From Wenzhouxiangella sp042310355 (lineage in GTDB: Bacteria; Pseudomonadota; Gammaproteobacteria; Xanthomonadales; Wenzhouxiangellaceae): a DNA stretch of 64,000 bases. Location: positions 18,937 through 82,936 of the forward strand of contig NZ_JBHJMR010000013.1 in NCBI RefSeq assembly GCF_042310355.1, in the 5' to 3' direction. The translations under genes and the position numbers were made by a program. The number at the start of each line of letters is the position of its first letter. The first letter of the stretch is position 1. Below the pieces are notes generated by a model. That model was not told the origin of the DNA and made no database searches. It saw only the letters and a list, made by a program, of their open reading frames with translations. Below, piece by piece: positions 27,831 to 36,672 of this stretch.

Positions 27831-29579
27831 CTAGCGCACCAGTTCCTCGCGAATACGCCCCAGGGCCTCGTGCAGCGCCGAGGGCACGCGCGGCCCGAAG
27901 GCTTCCAGGTGCCGGCCGATCGCCGCGACTTCTTCCCGCCATTCGACCGGATCGACCCGCAGCAGCTCTTCCATGTCGGGCTGCTCGTCGAGGCCGTCGA
28001 GATTGATCGCGGCGGGATCGGGCAGGCCGCCCACCGGCGTGTCGACCACATCGGCCTCGTCGCGGCAGCGCGCCATGATCCACTCGAGCACGCGCATGTT
28101 GTCGCCGAAGCCCGGCCAGATGAACTTGCCGTCACCGTCGCGGCGGAACCAGTTGACCTGGAAGATCCGCGGCGGCTTTGTCAGCTTGCCGCCAACATCG
28201 AGCCAGTGGGCCCAGTAGTCGGCGAAGTGGTATCCACAGAAGGGCTTCATGGCCATGGGGTCGCGCCGCACGATGCCGACCTGGCCGGTGGCCGCGGCCG
28301 TGGTCTCCGAGGCCATGCCAGCGCCGACCAGCACGCCGTGGGTCCAGTCGCGCGCCTCGAGCACCAGCGGCGCCAGGCTGGCGCGCCGGCCGCCGAAAAT
28401 GATGGCGTCGATCGGCACGCCGTCGGGATTGTCGGCCTGATCGGAATAGCTCGGGCAGCGATCGATCGCCACGGTAAAGCGCGAATTCGGATGTGCCGCC
28501 GGGCCGTGCTTGGGGTCGAAGGGACGGCCGCGCCAGTCCTTCGCCGGCTTGCCCTCGCCCAGGCCTTCCCACCAGGGCTGGTTGTCCTCGGTGACCGCGA
28601 CGTTGGTGAAGATCGTCTCGCGGTCGAGCATGGCCAGGGCGTTGGGGTTGGTCTTCGCGCCCGTGCCCGGCGCGACGCCGAAGAAACCGGCTTCCGGGTT
28701 GATCGCCCACAGCCGGCCGTCCTCGCCGGGGTGCAGCCAGCAGATATCGTCACCCACCGTCCACACCTTCCAGCCGGCCTCGCGGTAGGCCTCGGGCGGA
28801 ATCAGCATGGCCAGGTTGGTCTTGCCGCAGGCCGAGGGGAAGGCGCCGGCGACGTAGCGGACCTCGCCCTCGGGGTTCTCGATGCCGACGATCAGCATGT
28901 GCTCGGCCAGCCAGCCCTCGGTGCGCGCCTGGTAGCTGGCGATGCGCAGCGCGTGGCACTTCTTGCCCAACAGGGCGTTGCCACCGTAACCCGAGCCGAA
29001 GCTCTGGATGCTGAGCTCTTCGGGAAAGTGGACGATGTAGCGGCGGTCCGGATCGAGGTCGCCGGTCGAATGCAGGCCCTTGACGAAGCTGCCGTCGCGC
29101 TCGATGCGCGCCAGGGCTTCGCTGCCCATGCGCGTCATCAGGCGCATGTTGGCGACCACGTAGGGGCTGTCGGTGATCTCCACGCCGCAGCGCGAGAAGG
29201 GTGAGTCGATCGGGCCCATGCAGTAGGGCACGACATACAGCGTGCGGCCTTCCATGCAGCCGGCGAACAGGCCTTTCATCAGCGCATGGGCTTCGGCCGG
29301 CGCCATCCAGTTGTTGTTGGGCCCGGCGTCTTCCTCGCGCGCGGTGCAAACGTAGGTGAGATGCTCGACCCGCGCGACGTCGGCCGGGTCGGAGCGATGC
29401 AGGTAGCAATCCGGGTGGGTCTCGGGGTTGAGCCGTTCGAGATCGCCGGCTTCGAGCATGGTCCCGATCAGCCGTTCATTCTCGGCCGCGGAACCGTCGC
29501 ACCAGTGAATCCGGGACGCCCGGGCATGGGTTGCGACTTCGTCGACCCAGTCGTTGAGAATCTGCAGTTTGGAAGACAT
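27831..29579 (-). CDS. pckG: Phosphoenolpyruvate carboxykinase (GTP)
   Basis: 582 residues, within the GTP-type family range (about 600). It converts oxaloacetate and GTP to phosphoenolpyruvate in gluconeogenesis. Diagnostic motifs are the kinase P-loop FPSACGKTNLAML, the substrate segment GPNNNWMAP, YVVPYCMGP, GSGYGGNALLGKKC, and the guanine-binding region around VNWFRRDGDGKF. None of the ATP-type (PckA) signatures is present. It is convergent with the hydroxylase gene (7-base gap). Together with the PPi-dependent phosphofructokinase next door it points to flexible flux around PEP and fructose bisphosphate. Confidence 0.98.
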   Translation of the reverse strand: MSSKLQILNDWVDEVATHARASRIHWCDGSAAENERLIGTMLEAGDLERLNPETHPDCYLHRSDPADVARVEHLTYVCTAREEDAGPNNNWMAPAEAHALMKGLFAGCMEGRTLYVVPYCMGPIDSPFSRCGVEITDSPYVVANMRLMTRMGSEALARIERDGSFVKGLHSTGDLDPDRRYIVHFPEELSIQSFGSGYGGNALLGKKCHALRIASYQARTEGWLAEHMLIVGIENPEGEVRYVAGAFPSACGKTNLAMLIPPEAYREAGWKVWTVGDDICWLHPGEDGRLWAINPEAGFFGVAPGTGAKTNPNALAMLDRETIFTNVAVTEDNQPWWEGLGEGKPAKDWRGRPFDPKHGPAAHPNSRFTVAIDRCPSYSDQADNPDGVPIDAIIFGGRRASLAPLVLEARDWTHGVLVGAGMASETTAAATGQVGIVRRDPMAMKPFCGYHFADYWAHWLDVGGKLTKPPRIFQVNWFRRDGDGKFIWPGFGDNMRVLEWIMARCRDEADVVDTPVGGLPDPAAINLDGLDEQPDMEELLRVDPVEWREEVAAIGRHLEAFGPRVPSALHEALGRIREELVR

Positions 29580-29727
29580 GCGCGCGCCGCTTTTGTGCGA
29601 GTGATCAAGGTCGGGCAGGTTAGCCCCTCAGGGGGCGGGAATCAATCAATCCGGATTGGATTTTCCAATGATCGTCCCGGCTGGCCAAGGCTCTGCCAAT
29701 ACCCCGATGCCCTGCCCGCCTCGCCCA

Positions 29728-30990
29728 TCACAGATCGAAGGGCGCGAGCTTGCGCTCGACATAGCTGAAGTCGGGGCGAACGTACTGCGGCAGTCCGTCC
29801 TTGCCGTAGGCCGGATAGGCCTCGCCGCGGATCAGCGGCTCGAGATAGGCACGGCAACTCGGCGTGATGCCGAAGCCGTCGGCGGCGATGAACTTTTTCG
29901 GCATCTTCTTTTCGTGGTTGGCGATGCGCGACAGCGGCGCCGGCTCGATCTTCCAGCGGTAGGGCTTGTCGCTGCTGCGCTTGATCACGGGCATCACCCC
30001 CGACTCGCCGGCAATCGCCAGCTCGACGGCGGCCTTGCCCACCGCGCGGGCGTGTTCGAGATCCGTGGCCGACGCGATATGCCGCGCCGAACGCTGCAGG
30101 TAGTCACTCACCGCCCAGTGGCACTTGTAGCCGAGATCCTCCTTGACCATGCCGGCGACCACCGGCGCGACGCCGCCGAGCTGCTTGTGCCCGAACGCAT
30201 CGGTGCTGCCGGCGTCGGCCAGGAACTGTCCGTCGGCCGTGCGCGCACCCTCGGAGACGACGATCGAGCAGTAGCCGTTGGCCTCCACCGAGCGACGGAC
30301 CTTGTCGCGAAACTTCTCGCGATCGAACGGCACTTCGGGAAACAGGATGACCTGGGGTGGGTCGCCCTTTTCCTTCCCGGCCAGGCCGCCGGCGGCGGCG
30401 ATCCAGCCGGCATGGCGCCCCATCACTTCCAGGATGAACACCTTGGTCGAACTCGAGGCCATGGCCATCACGTCCAGGCTGGCTTCCAGGATCGACACGG
30501 CCACGTACTTGGCCACCGAGCCGAAACCGGGGCAGTTGTCGGTCACCGCCAGGTCGTTGTCGATGGTCTTGGGAATACCGATGCACTGCACGTGAAAGCC
30601 GAGCTTGTCGCCGATCTGCGAGACCTTCCAGGCGGTGTCGGCCGAGTCGTTGCCGCCGTTGTAGAAGAAACAGCCGATGTTGTGCGCCTTGAACACCTCG
30701 ATCAGGCGCTCGTACTCGCGCCGGTTGTCCTCGATCGACTTGAGCTTGTAGCGACAGGAGCCGAACGCGCCGCCGGGGGTGTGGTTGAGCGCGGCCACTT
30801 CCGATTTCTTCAGCTTGCTCGTATCGATCAGCCGCTCCTCGAGCGCCCCCATGATGCCGTCACGCGCAGCATATACCTTGCCGATTTGATCGCGGTTGGC
30901 CCGCGCGGTCTCGATCACCGCCGCGGCGGTGGCGTTGATCACCGGCGTCACACCACCGGACTGGGCGTAGAGGATGTTCTTCTTGGGCAT
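29728..30990 (-). CDS. pfp: Pyrophosphate-dependent 6-phosphofructokinase
   Basis: 420 residues. It interconverts fructose 6-phosphate and fructose 1,6-bisphosphate using pyrophosphate, so it can run in both directions. The donor specificity is read from two sites: GGNDS (112-116), with Asp115 in place of the glycine of ATP enzymes, and PKTIDND, with Lys141. Both are hallmarks of the PPi type. MGRHAGWIAAAGG and the start YAQSGGVTPVINATA also fit. The start ATG is preceded by a divergent intergenic region with a foldback repeat, then adk. No ATP-PFK gene is seen in the window. Confidence 0.95.
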   Translation of the reverse strand: MPKKNILYAQSGGVTPVINATAAAVIETARANRDQIGKVYAARDGIMGALEERLIDTSKLKKSEVAALNHTPGGAFGSCRYKLKSIEDNRREYERLIEVFKAHNIGCFFYNGGNDSADTAWKVSQIGDKLGFHVQCIGIPKTIDNDLAVTDNCPGFGSVAKYVAVSILEASLDVMAMASSSTKVFILEVMGRHAGWIAAAGGLAGKEKGDPPQVILFPEVPFDREKFRDKVRRSVEANGYCSIVVSEGARTADGQFLADAGSTDAFGHKQLGGVAPVVAGMVKEDLGYKCHWAVSDYLQRSARHIASATDLEHARAVGKAAVELAIAGESGVMPVIKRSSDKPYRWKIEPAPLSRIANHEKKMPKKFIAADGFGITPSCRAYLEPLIRGEAYPAYGKDGLPQYVRPDFSYVERKLAPFDL

Positions 30991-31033
30991 GACGCGTTCT
31001 CGTGATCGAAGCCTGTCGGGAAGGATAGCGAAT

Positions 31034-31244
31034 CATTGGCTGGTTCGCTTGTTGGCTGGTTTGCTGGTTTGCTGGTTCGGCAACTGCGCGGATTGCGGGG
31101 CGGCTCTGCCGCGATGGCCCGATGCCGGCTGCACGCGAGAGCCCGTCAGTGTTCACCCGCTTTCGCTGCGAAGCCGCCCACCAATCCTCTACGGCGCCGA
31201 ACCAGCCAACCAGCCAACAAGCCAACAAGCCAACCAGCAAACAC
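31034..31244. repeat. Family B-like hairpin element (GGCTGGTT words) between pfp and adk
   Basis: The left arm (31036-31080) is a run of TTGGCTGG and TTTGCTGG words; the right arm (31197-31244) is a run of CCAACCAG and CCAACAAG words complementary to it. The interior begins with GCGGGGCGGCTCTGCCGCGA (31096-31115), the same core found in the two TTTCAGG elements. There is no gene in the 385-base gap 30991-31375 that contains it. Confidence 0.87.
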
Positions 31245-31302
31245 CCCCTACCGCCGACGATCTCGAAACGAGCACTCCCCAACAACCCCTTCCCGACTGC
31301 AT

Positions 31303-31331
31303 TTGACACCCCCGCCCTTCCCGGTTAGCTT
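31303..31331 (+). promoter_or_regulatory. Predicted promoter of adk
   Basis: A consensus TTGACA (31303-31308) is followed after 17 bases by TAGCTT (31326-31331), 45 bases before the adk ATG. The -10 box is a weak match. Confidence 0.5.
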
Positions 31332-31375
31332 TGTCGGCTTGATTCCACTACCACGCGCGCAAGCGTCCTAAAACC

Positions 31376-31936
31376 ATGCGTATCGTATTGCTCGGCCCGC
31401 CGGGTTCCGGCAAGGGCACCCAGGCCGCCCTCCTCAAGGAGCGCCTCGGCGTTGTGCATATTTCCACCGGCGAACTGCTGCGCGCCGCGGTGGCCGAAGG
31501 CACCGAACTCGGCAAGCAGGCCAAGGCCGCCATGGACGCCGGGGAGCTGGTATCCGACGAGCTCATGCTGGGCCTGATCGAGGAAAAGCTGGGTCAGCCG
31601 GAGGCCGAACCGGGCTTCATTCTCGACGGCTACCCGCGCAACCAGGCCCAGGCCGAAGCGCTCGACAAGCTGCTCGACCGGCTCGGCCAGCCCATCGACC
31701 ATGCCCTGGAGCTGACTGTCGACGAGGAGCAGATCGTCAAGCGACTGGCCCTGCGGGCCGAAGAAGAAGGCCGCTCCGATGACACCGAGGCGGTGATCCG
31801 CAAGCGCCTGTCGGTTTATCGCGAGCAGACCGCGCCGATCTCCCAGCACTACGCGGAAAAGGGCATCCTGGTTCGTGTCGACGGCGTCGGCGAGATCGAC
31901 GAGATCAATCGGCGCCTTGCCGCGGCGCTTTCCTGA
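31376..31936 (+). CDS. adk: Adenylate kinase (short-LID form)
   Basis: 186 residues. It balances ATP, ADP and AMP. The P-loop GPPGSGKGTQA, the AMP site STGELLRA, and FILDGYPRNQAQAEALD are intact. The LID is the short form (about 25 residues fewer than E. coli), with LALRAEEEGRSDDTEAVIRKRL and no zinc cysteines, as in Xanthomonadales. The 3' end overlaps the convergent TusA-like gene by 32 bases. A TTGACA promoter lies just upstream. Confidence 0.98.
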   Translation: MRIVLLGPPGSGKGTQAALLKERLGVVHISTGELLRAAVAEGTELGKQAKAAMDAGELVSDELMLGLIEEKLGQPEAEPGFILDGYPRNQAQAEALDKLLDRLGQPIDHALELTVDEEQIVKRLALRAEEEGRSDDTEAVIRKRLSVYREQTAPISQHYAEKGILVRVDGVGEIDEINRRLAAALS

Positions 31937-32168
31937 CGCGGATTCGCGCCCGCAGCACGCCATCACGCGTGTCGGCATGAAGCAGTTCGTGACCGCTGCG
32001 CTGGCAGAACACGGCGAGATCGATCTCGGCCATCGGGTCGGTGGCCAGCACCTCCAGCTCCGCACCCGCGGCGAGGTCGTGCATGGCCTGGCGCGTTCGC
32101 CAGACCGGCTCGGGACAGGCCAGGCCGCGGCAGTCGACCACCCGTACGTCCGTATCGTGCCCGCTCAT
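31905..32168 (-). CDS. TusA/SirA-family sulfur-carrier-like protein
   Basis: 87 residues from ATG 32168. It begins MSGHDTDVRVVDCRGLACPEP and keeps the CPxP motif whose cysteine carries persulfide sulfur in TusA, followed by the typical ELEVLATDPMAEIDLAVFC. Sulfur relay to tRNA thiolation or molybdenum-cofactor enzymes is the family role; this paralog's partner is not shown. Its ATG and the ATG of the divergent membrane-protein gene share the palindrome CATG at 32166-32169, and its 3' end lies inside adk, so it is packed tightly between two plus-strand genes. Confidence 0.87.
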   Translation of the reverse strand: MSGHDTDVRVVDCRGLACPEPVWRTRQAMHDLAAGAELEVLATDPMAEIDLAVFCQRSGHELLHADTRDGVLRARIRVRKAPRQGAD

Positions 32169-32673
32169 GTCTGAACTCTTCTCCCGCCTGATCGGCATCC
32201 TGATGCTCAGAAACGGCCCGCAGGATCTGCCGGGCGGCAGCCGCCCCCTGACCCTGGCGATGGCCTTCTACGTGGCGGCCACCGCGATGTCGCTATCGCT
32301 CGGTGAAGGCGGGCCCGACAATCCGGTCGCCGCGCTGGCACTGGCGACTGTGCTGCCGATGATCCTGGTTCGCATTGTACTCGGGCTGCGCGGCCGACCC
32401 GCCCGCTGGAGTCAGACGCTCGCCGCGCTGTTCGGCAGCAGCGCCCTGATTACGCTGCTTTCCATGCCGCTGGGCGCGAGCGCGAGCGCGGGCGGCGAAC
32501 CCGACCCGGTCCTGGTCATCGCCAGCCTGGTGCTGTTCATCTGGTCCTTTGCCGTCGATGCCCATATCTGGCGTCACGCACTCGACACCACCTTTGCCGC
32601 AGGACTGGCGGTGGCGGTGTTACTGTTCACGCTATCCATGTACACCATCACCTTGATTGCAGGTCCGTTTTGA
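32167..32673 (+). CDS. Small integral membrane protein of unknown function
   Basis: 168 residues from ATG 32167 (MSELFSRLIGILMLRNGPQDLP). Four or five hydrophobic helices are visible at about 29-45, 54-73, 83-100, 118-133 and 147-166. I do not recognise a functional family. It overlaps the next gene, mpl, in the form TTGA, so it is probably translated with mpl and rides in the same transcript. An earlier in-frame start at 32041 lies inside the opposite-strand gene and is not needed. Confidence 0.7.
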   Translation: MSELFSRLIGILMLRNGPQDLPGGSRPLTLAMAFYVAATAMSLSLGEGGPDNPVAALALATVLPMILVRIVLGLRGRPARWSQTLAALFGSSALITLLSMPLGASASAGGEPDPVLVIASLVLFIWSFAVDAHIWRHALDTTFAAGLAVAVLLFTLSMYTITLIAGPF

Positions 32674-34028
32674 AAATCCATATTCTCGGCATTTGCGGCA
32701 CGTTCATGGGCGGGCTCGCCGCCCTGGCCCGTTCGGACGGTCACGAAATCAGCGGTTCGGACGAGAACGTCTACCCGCCCATGAGCACGCAGCTCGAGTC
32801 GCTCGGCATCGCGCTCAGCGAAGGCTACGACCCGGCCCACATCCCCGACGACGTCGACCTGGTGATCATCGGCAACGCCCTCAGCCGCGGCAACCCGGCG
32901 ATCGAGCACGTGCTCGACAACGACATTCCGTTTGCCTCCGGGCCGCGCTGGCTGGGGGAGACCTACCTGCGGCGGCGCACCGTCCTGGCGGTTGCCGGCA
33001 CGCACGGCAAGACCACCACGGCGAGCATGCTGGCCTGGATCCTGGAAGATGCGGGCAAGCAGCCCGGCTTTCTCATCGGCGGCCTTCCGGTCAATTTCGG
33101 CGTCTCCGCGCGCACCGGCGAGGACCTGTTCGTGGTCGAGGCCGATGAATACGACACGGCCTTTTTCGACAAGCGCGCCAAGTTCGTCCACTACCGCCCG
33201 CGCATCGCCGTGCTCAACAACCTGGAATTCGATCACGCCGACATCTACCCGGACCTGTCGGCCATCCAGACGCAGTTCCACCACCTGGTGCGCACCATTC
33301 CCGGCAACGGTCGCCTGGTCGTCAACGCCGCCGACCAGAACCTCCAGGCCGTGCTCGATCGCGGCTGCTGGACGCCGGTTTCGGGCTTCGGCCTGAGCGA
33401 GAACGGAGCCGGCGAATGGCAGGTCGGTCTGGACGATCCCGCCGGCCGCAAACTGTCGATCAGCCAGGCCGGCGAACAGGTCGGCACGCTGGAGTGGCCC
33501 CTGACCGGGCGCCACAATGCGCTCAACGCCCTGGCGGCGATTGCCGCGGCCGATGCGGCCGGCGTCGAGCCGGCGCAATCCATCGAGGCGCTGTCGCGCT
33601 TCGAGGGCGTCAAGCGGCGCCTGGAGCTCCTGGGCGAGCGCGGCGGCATCCACGTCTACGACGACTTCGCCCACCACCCGACGGCCATTCGCCTGACCCT
33701 CGAGGGGCTACGTCGCGCCGTGGGTAACGCGCGCATACTCGTCGCGCTCGAGCCGGCCAGCAACACCATGCGCGCCGGGTTTCATGTCGCCGAGCTGCCA
33801 TCGGCCCTGACCGCGGCCGACTTTGTCTGGCTGCGCAGTTCCGACGGCATGGACTGGGACCCGCACGCGGTGATCGAGAAAACCGGCGGCCGGGGCCGCC
33901 CCCGCAGCCGCGTCGACAACCTGCTCGAAGACCTGCTGGCCGAGGCCCGGCCCGGCGACCACGTCATTTTCATGAGCAACCGCGGTTTCGAGAACGCCCC
34001 GCAGCGCTTCTTCGAGGCCCTGGCATGA
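32670..34028 (+). CDS. mpl: UDP-N-acetylmuramate:L-alanyl-gamma-D-glutamyl-meso-diaminopimelate ligase
   Basis: 452 residues, starting at TTG 32670. It rejoins recycled tripeptide to UDP-MurNAc in peptidoglycan recycling. Mur-ligase features: the N-terminal KIHILGICGTFMGGLAALA, the ATP loop AVAGTHGKTTTASML, EADEYDTAFFDKRAKFVHY, and YDDFAHHPTAIRLTLEG in the third domain. These last two are typical of Mpl rather than MurC. The TTG overlaps the preceding stop (TTGA) and the gene itself overlaps the next by ATGA, indicating a coupled three-gene unit. Confidence 0.97.
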   Translation: MKIHILGICGTFMGGLAALARSDGHEISGSDENVYPPMSTQLESLGIALSEGYDPAHIPDDVDLVIIGNALSRGNPAIEHVLDNDIPFASGPRWLGETYLRRRTVLAVAGTHGKTTTASMLAWILEDAGKQPGFLIGGLPVNFGVSARTGEDLFVVEADEYDTAFFDKRAKFVHYRPRIAVLNNLEFDHADIYPDLSAIQTQFHHLVRTIPGNGRLVVNAADQNLQAVLDRGCWTPVSGFGLSENGAGEWQVGLDDPAGRKLSISQAGEQVGTLEWPLTGRHNALNALAAIAAADAAGVEPAQSIEALSRFEGVKRRLELLGERGGIHVYDDFAHHPTAIRLTLEGLRRAVGNARILVALEPASNTMRAGFHVAELPSALTAADFVWLRSSDGMDWDPHAVIEKTGGRGRPRSRVDNLLEDLLAEARPGDHVIFMSNRGFENAPQRFFEALA

Positions 34029-34612
34029 GCGGCGAGCAGCTGCCCCTGTTTCCCCTCAAGACCGTGCTCTTTCCGGGTGCGCCGCTGACCCTGCGCATTT
34101 TCGAGCAGCGCTACCTCGACATGGTGCGGGATTGCGCGCGCAACGGCACCGGCTTCGGCGTGGTTTGTGCCTGGCCGGCCGAGCACGAAGACCGCGCCAG
34201 CCACGCGCGCATCGGCACCGAAGCGATGATGATCGACTTCGACCAGCTCGAAGACGGCCTGCTGGGGGTGACCTGCCGCGGCCAACGGCGCTTTTTGATT
34301 CGCGCCACCCGTGCCCGCGAAGACGGCCTGCTCATCGGTGACGTCGACTGGCTGCCGCCCGAACCGGCCGCACCCGTGCCGCCGCGCTGCGCGGCCCTGC
34401 AGACCCTGATGCAGGAACTGATGCGCCACCGCGACCTGGCACAGCACTTCGAGGTCGACATCGAGGACGCCAGCAGCCTCGGGCGCACCCTGGCGGCCAG
34501 CCTCGCGCTGCCGGAGGAACACGCCCAGGCCCTGCTGGAAATGACCGACCCGATCAGCCGCCTCGAGGGCCTGATCAGTCTGCTCGAGGATGCCGACGAG
34601 GAAGACGACTGA
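34025..34612 (+). CDS. Lon N-terminal (LON substrate-binding) domain protein
   Basis: 195 residues with only the LON N-domain: LPLFPLKTVLFPGAPLTLRIFEQRYLDMV, GFGVV, GLLGVTCRGQRRFLI and a helical tail. It has neither the AAA nor the protease part of Lon. Proteins of this type are common and of unproved function; substrate or peptide binding is inferred. It is coupled to mpl by ATGA and its 3' end overlaps the opposite-strand DedA-fusion gene by 38 bases. Confidence 0.9.
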   Translation: MSGEQLPLFPLKTVLFPGAPLTLRIFEQRYLDMVRDCARNGTGFGVVCAWPAEHEDRASHARIGTEAMMIDFDQLEDGLLGVTCRGQRRFLIRATRAREDGLLIGDVDWLPPEPAAPVPPRCAALQTLMQELMRHRDLAQHFEVDIEDASSLGRTLAASLALPEEHAQALLEMTDPISRLEGLISLLEDADEEDD

Positions 34613-36584
34613 TCAGGCGCAGTCTCGCCTCCCCCACCGGGCGGATCTCGGCGCGGTCGCCCAGGGCGTTTTCCAGCGCCTGCAGGGCCGCTTCCGGCTC
34701 GCGCGCGTCCTGCCAGCGATTGACCAGCCCCAGAACCTCGCCGACCGTCTCGATCCTTACCTGCCCGAGCCAGACCGGGATATCGCCGGGCTGAAGCCGA
34801 GTGCCGGAAGCCCAAAGCCGCAGCACCTCGCGCCGCCCGTCGTCGCGGTCGCGGACCAGGATCAGGTTCTCGGGCTTACCGGCGAAATCGCGCGCCAGAT
34901 GCGGCAACCGGTCCGGGTCCGGACGCACGCTGAGCAATGCCGCCCAGCGCAACGAGCGAGCTTGCGGTTTGCGCCAGCCCGAATCAGCCAGGCGTTCGAC
35001 CAGCCAGGCGCGCGAGCCGGCGTACTGAAAATCGAAGCGCTGGCTCTCGGCGAGGCCCAGGCGCGAGCGCCGCGCCGGCAGGTCCTGCCAGCCGCCGGCC
35101 TGCCAGGCGTTGGCCGAAATGCTCTGGCGCGGCAGTTCGAGCCGCGTGGCGTCGGCAAGCCGCTGGTAGCCGCCGTCGAGCTGGAAAGCCGTCACCGAGA
35201 CCAGCAAACCGTAGAACAACAGCGCCAGCATGCCCGGATGCCGCCGCGGCAGGGAACGCTGCCGATAGCCGATACCCACCAGGGCCAGCCAGCCGCCGCC
35301 CAGGGCGAGCGCGGCGGCCAGGCCCAGCGGCGTGACCAGGCCCAGGTAGAAGCTGGCGAATGCGACCAGGGACAGCAGCACCGTGTTGACCAGGTAAGCC
35401 CACTTGCGGTGGACCGCGCGCAGGTCCTTGGCCACCATGACGGCGAAAAAGCCCAGCAACACCGTGGCCAGCGTCAGCCCGCGATGCGGCACCTCGCCGT
35501 AGCCGGGCGCGGCCCCGGGCGCCGGGAAGAGAAAACCCAGCCAGGCATTGAGCAGCTCGGCGAGCAGCCAGCCGCCGGCGGTGGCCGCCAGCCAGTGCGC
35601 GGCGGCGTTGCCGCGCCCGAGCGCCAGCATGAGCAAGGCCATCGTGCCGGCAACCACGGCCAGCACGCGAAGATCGCCGGCGAAGGCGATCGTGATCATG
35701 ACCGGGTCGGCCACGTGGTTGCGCAGGCTGGTCGCCAGTGAAGCCAGCTGCCGCTCGGCGTCCAGCGTGCCGGCGGCGAACGGCGCGGCGATGATCACGG
35801 CAAGCAGCACCGACAGGCACCCCAGCAGAAACAAGCCGAGCAGGGTCACCGAAAGCAGCTCCCGCCGCCCGGGCCCCGTTCCGAACAGCGGCTCGACCCA
35901 GCGGCCGATCAGGGGGTGATCGCTCGACCAGCGGATCAGGCTGCGCAGCCACCAGCTGCTGCGCCGGGCCGTATAGGTATAGATCACGCGGGTCGCCCAA
36001 ACCACACCCCACAGCACCAGCAGCAGCGCGACCAGCACGACGGCCAGCCGCCCGGCGAATTCCGCGGCCAGCTCGAGCGAAGCCCCGAACAGCAGCCCTG
36101 GCAGCATGTAGATCGGCACCCATATGGCGCAGGCCGGAATGGTGGCCAGCAGCATGGTGCGCGGTGGCAGGTTCATCGCACCCGCGACCAAGGCGCTGAC
36201 CGGGCGGGTCGGGCCGAGCAGCCGCCCGAAGAAAACGCCCTTGCCGCCGTGGCGAATCATCGCCGCGCGAACCCGGGCCATCAGGTCGGGATGACGACGT
36301 AGCAGGGGCCAGCCATCGATACGCTCACGATAGTGGCGGCCGATCCAGTAGCTGGTCCAGTCGCCGCCGAGCGCGCCGAAGAAGGCCGCCAGCCAGCACC
36401 ACATGAACAGCGCAAGATCACCGCTGGCGACCGCGCCGATAACGAACAGCAGCACCACGCCCGGCAGCAGCAGGCCGAGCAGCGCCACCGACTCGAGGAA
36501 CGCGAACACCGCCGACATGGCAATGAGCCAACCCGAATGGGACTGGACCAGCTCGAAGGTTCGGTCGATCAGCGTCGTTTCCAT
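34575..36584 (-). CDS. DedA-PAP2-LssY fusion membrane protein with degenerate phosphatase site
   Basis: 669 residues. Residues about 1-205 are a DedA-family (VTT) domain: FLESVALLGLLLPG, GGDWTSYWIGRHYRE, FFGRLLGPTRPVSALVAGAMNL. Residues about 240-450 have the layout of a PAP2 acid phosphatase in the membrane, but the expected PSGH and SRxxxxxHxxxD sequences read EVPHRGLTLA and SFYLGLVTPLGL, so the catalytic His and Arg are missing. Residues about 460-669 are an LssY-type C-terminal domain (GGWQDLPARRS, FAGKPENLILVRDRDDGRREVLRLW). DedA proteins are linked to lipid scrambling and envelope balance. The phosphatase part is probably structural here. Confidence 0.85.
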   Translation of the reverse strand: METTLIDRTFELVQSHSGWLIAMSAVFAFLESVALLGLLLPGVVLLFVIGAVASGDLALFMWCWLAAFFGALGGDWTSYWIGRHYRERIDGWPLLRRHPDLMARVRAAMIRHGGKGVFFGRLLGPTRPVSALVAGAMNLPPRTMLLATIPACAIWVPIYMLPGLLFGASLELAAEFAGRLAVVLVALLLVLWGVVWATRVIYTYTARRSSWWLRSLIRWSSDHPLIGRWVEPLFGTGPGRRELLSVTLLGLFLLGCLSVLLAVIIAAPFAAGTLDAERQLASLATSLRNHVADPVMITIAFAGDLRVLAVVAGTMALLMLALGRGNAAAHWLAATAGGWLLAELLNAWLGFLFPAPGAAPGYGEVPHRGLTLATVLLGFFAVMVAKDLRAVHRKWAYLVNTVLLSLVAFASFYLGLVTPLGLAAALALGGGWLALVGIGYRQRSLPRRHPGMLALLFYGLLVSVTAFQLDGGYQRLADATRLELPRQSISANAWQAGGWQDLPARRSRLGLAESQRFDFQYAGSRAWLVERLADSGWRKPQARSLRWAALLSVRPDPDRLPHLARDFAGKPENLILVRDRDDGRREVLRLWASGTRLQPGDIPVWLGQVRIETVGEVLGLVNRWQDAREPEAALQALENALGDRAEIRPVGEARLRLISRLPRRHPRAD

Positions 36585-36672
36585 GGCCGATGGCTGCGGA
36601 CGGGCCCGTGCGAAGGCGGCCCGTGTTCCTTAGGATATGCTTTCAGTTTCGCATTAGAGGACACACGAAGCC

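Noticed and set aside
30860..31371. Short frames across the pfp-adk gap
   Set aside because: They translate tandem words of the hairpin element on both strands.
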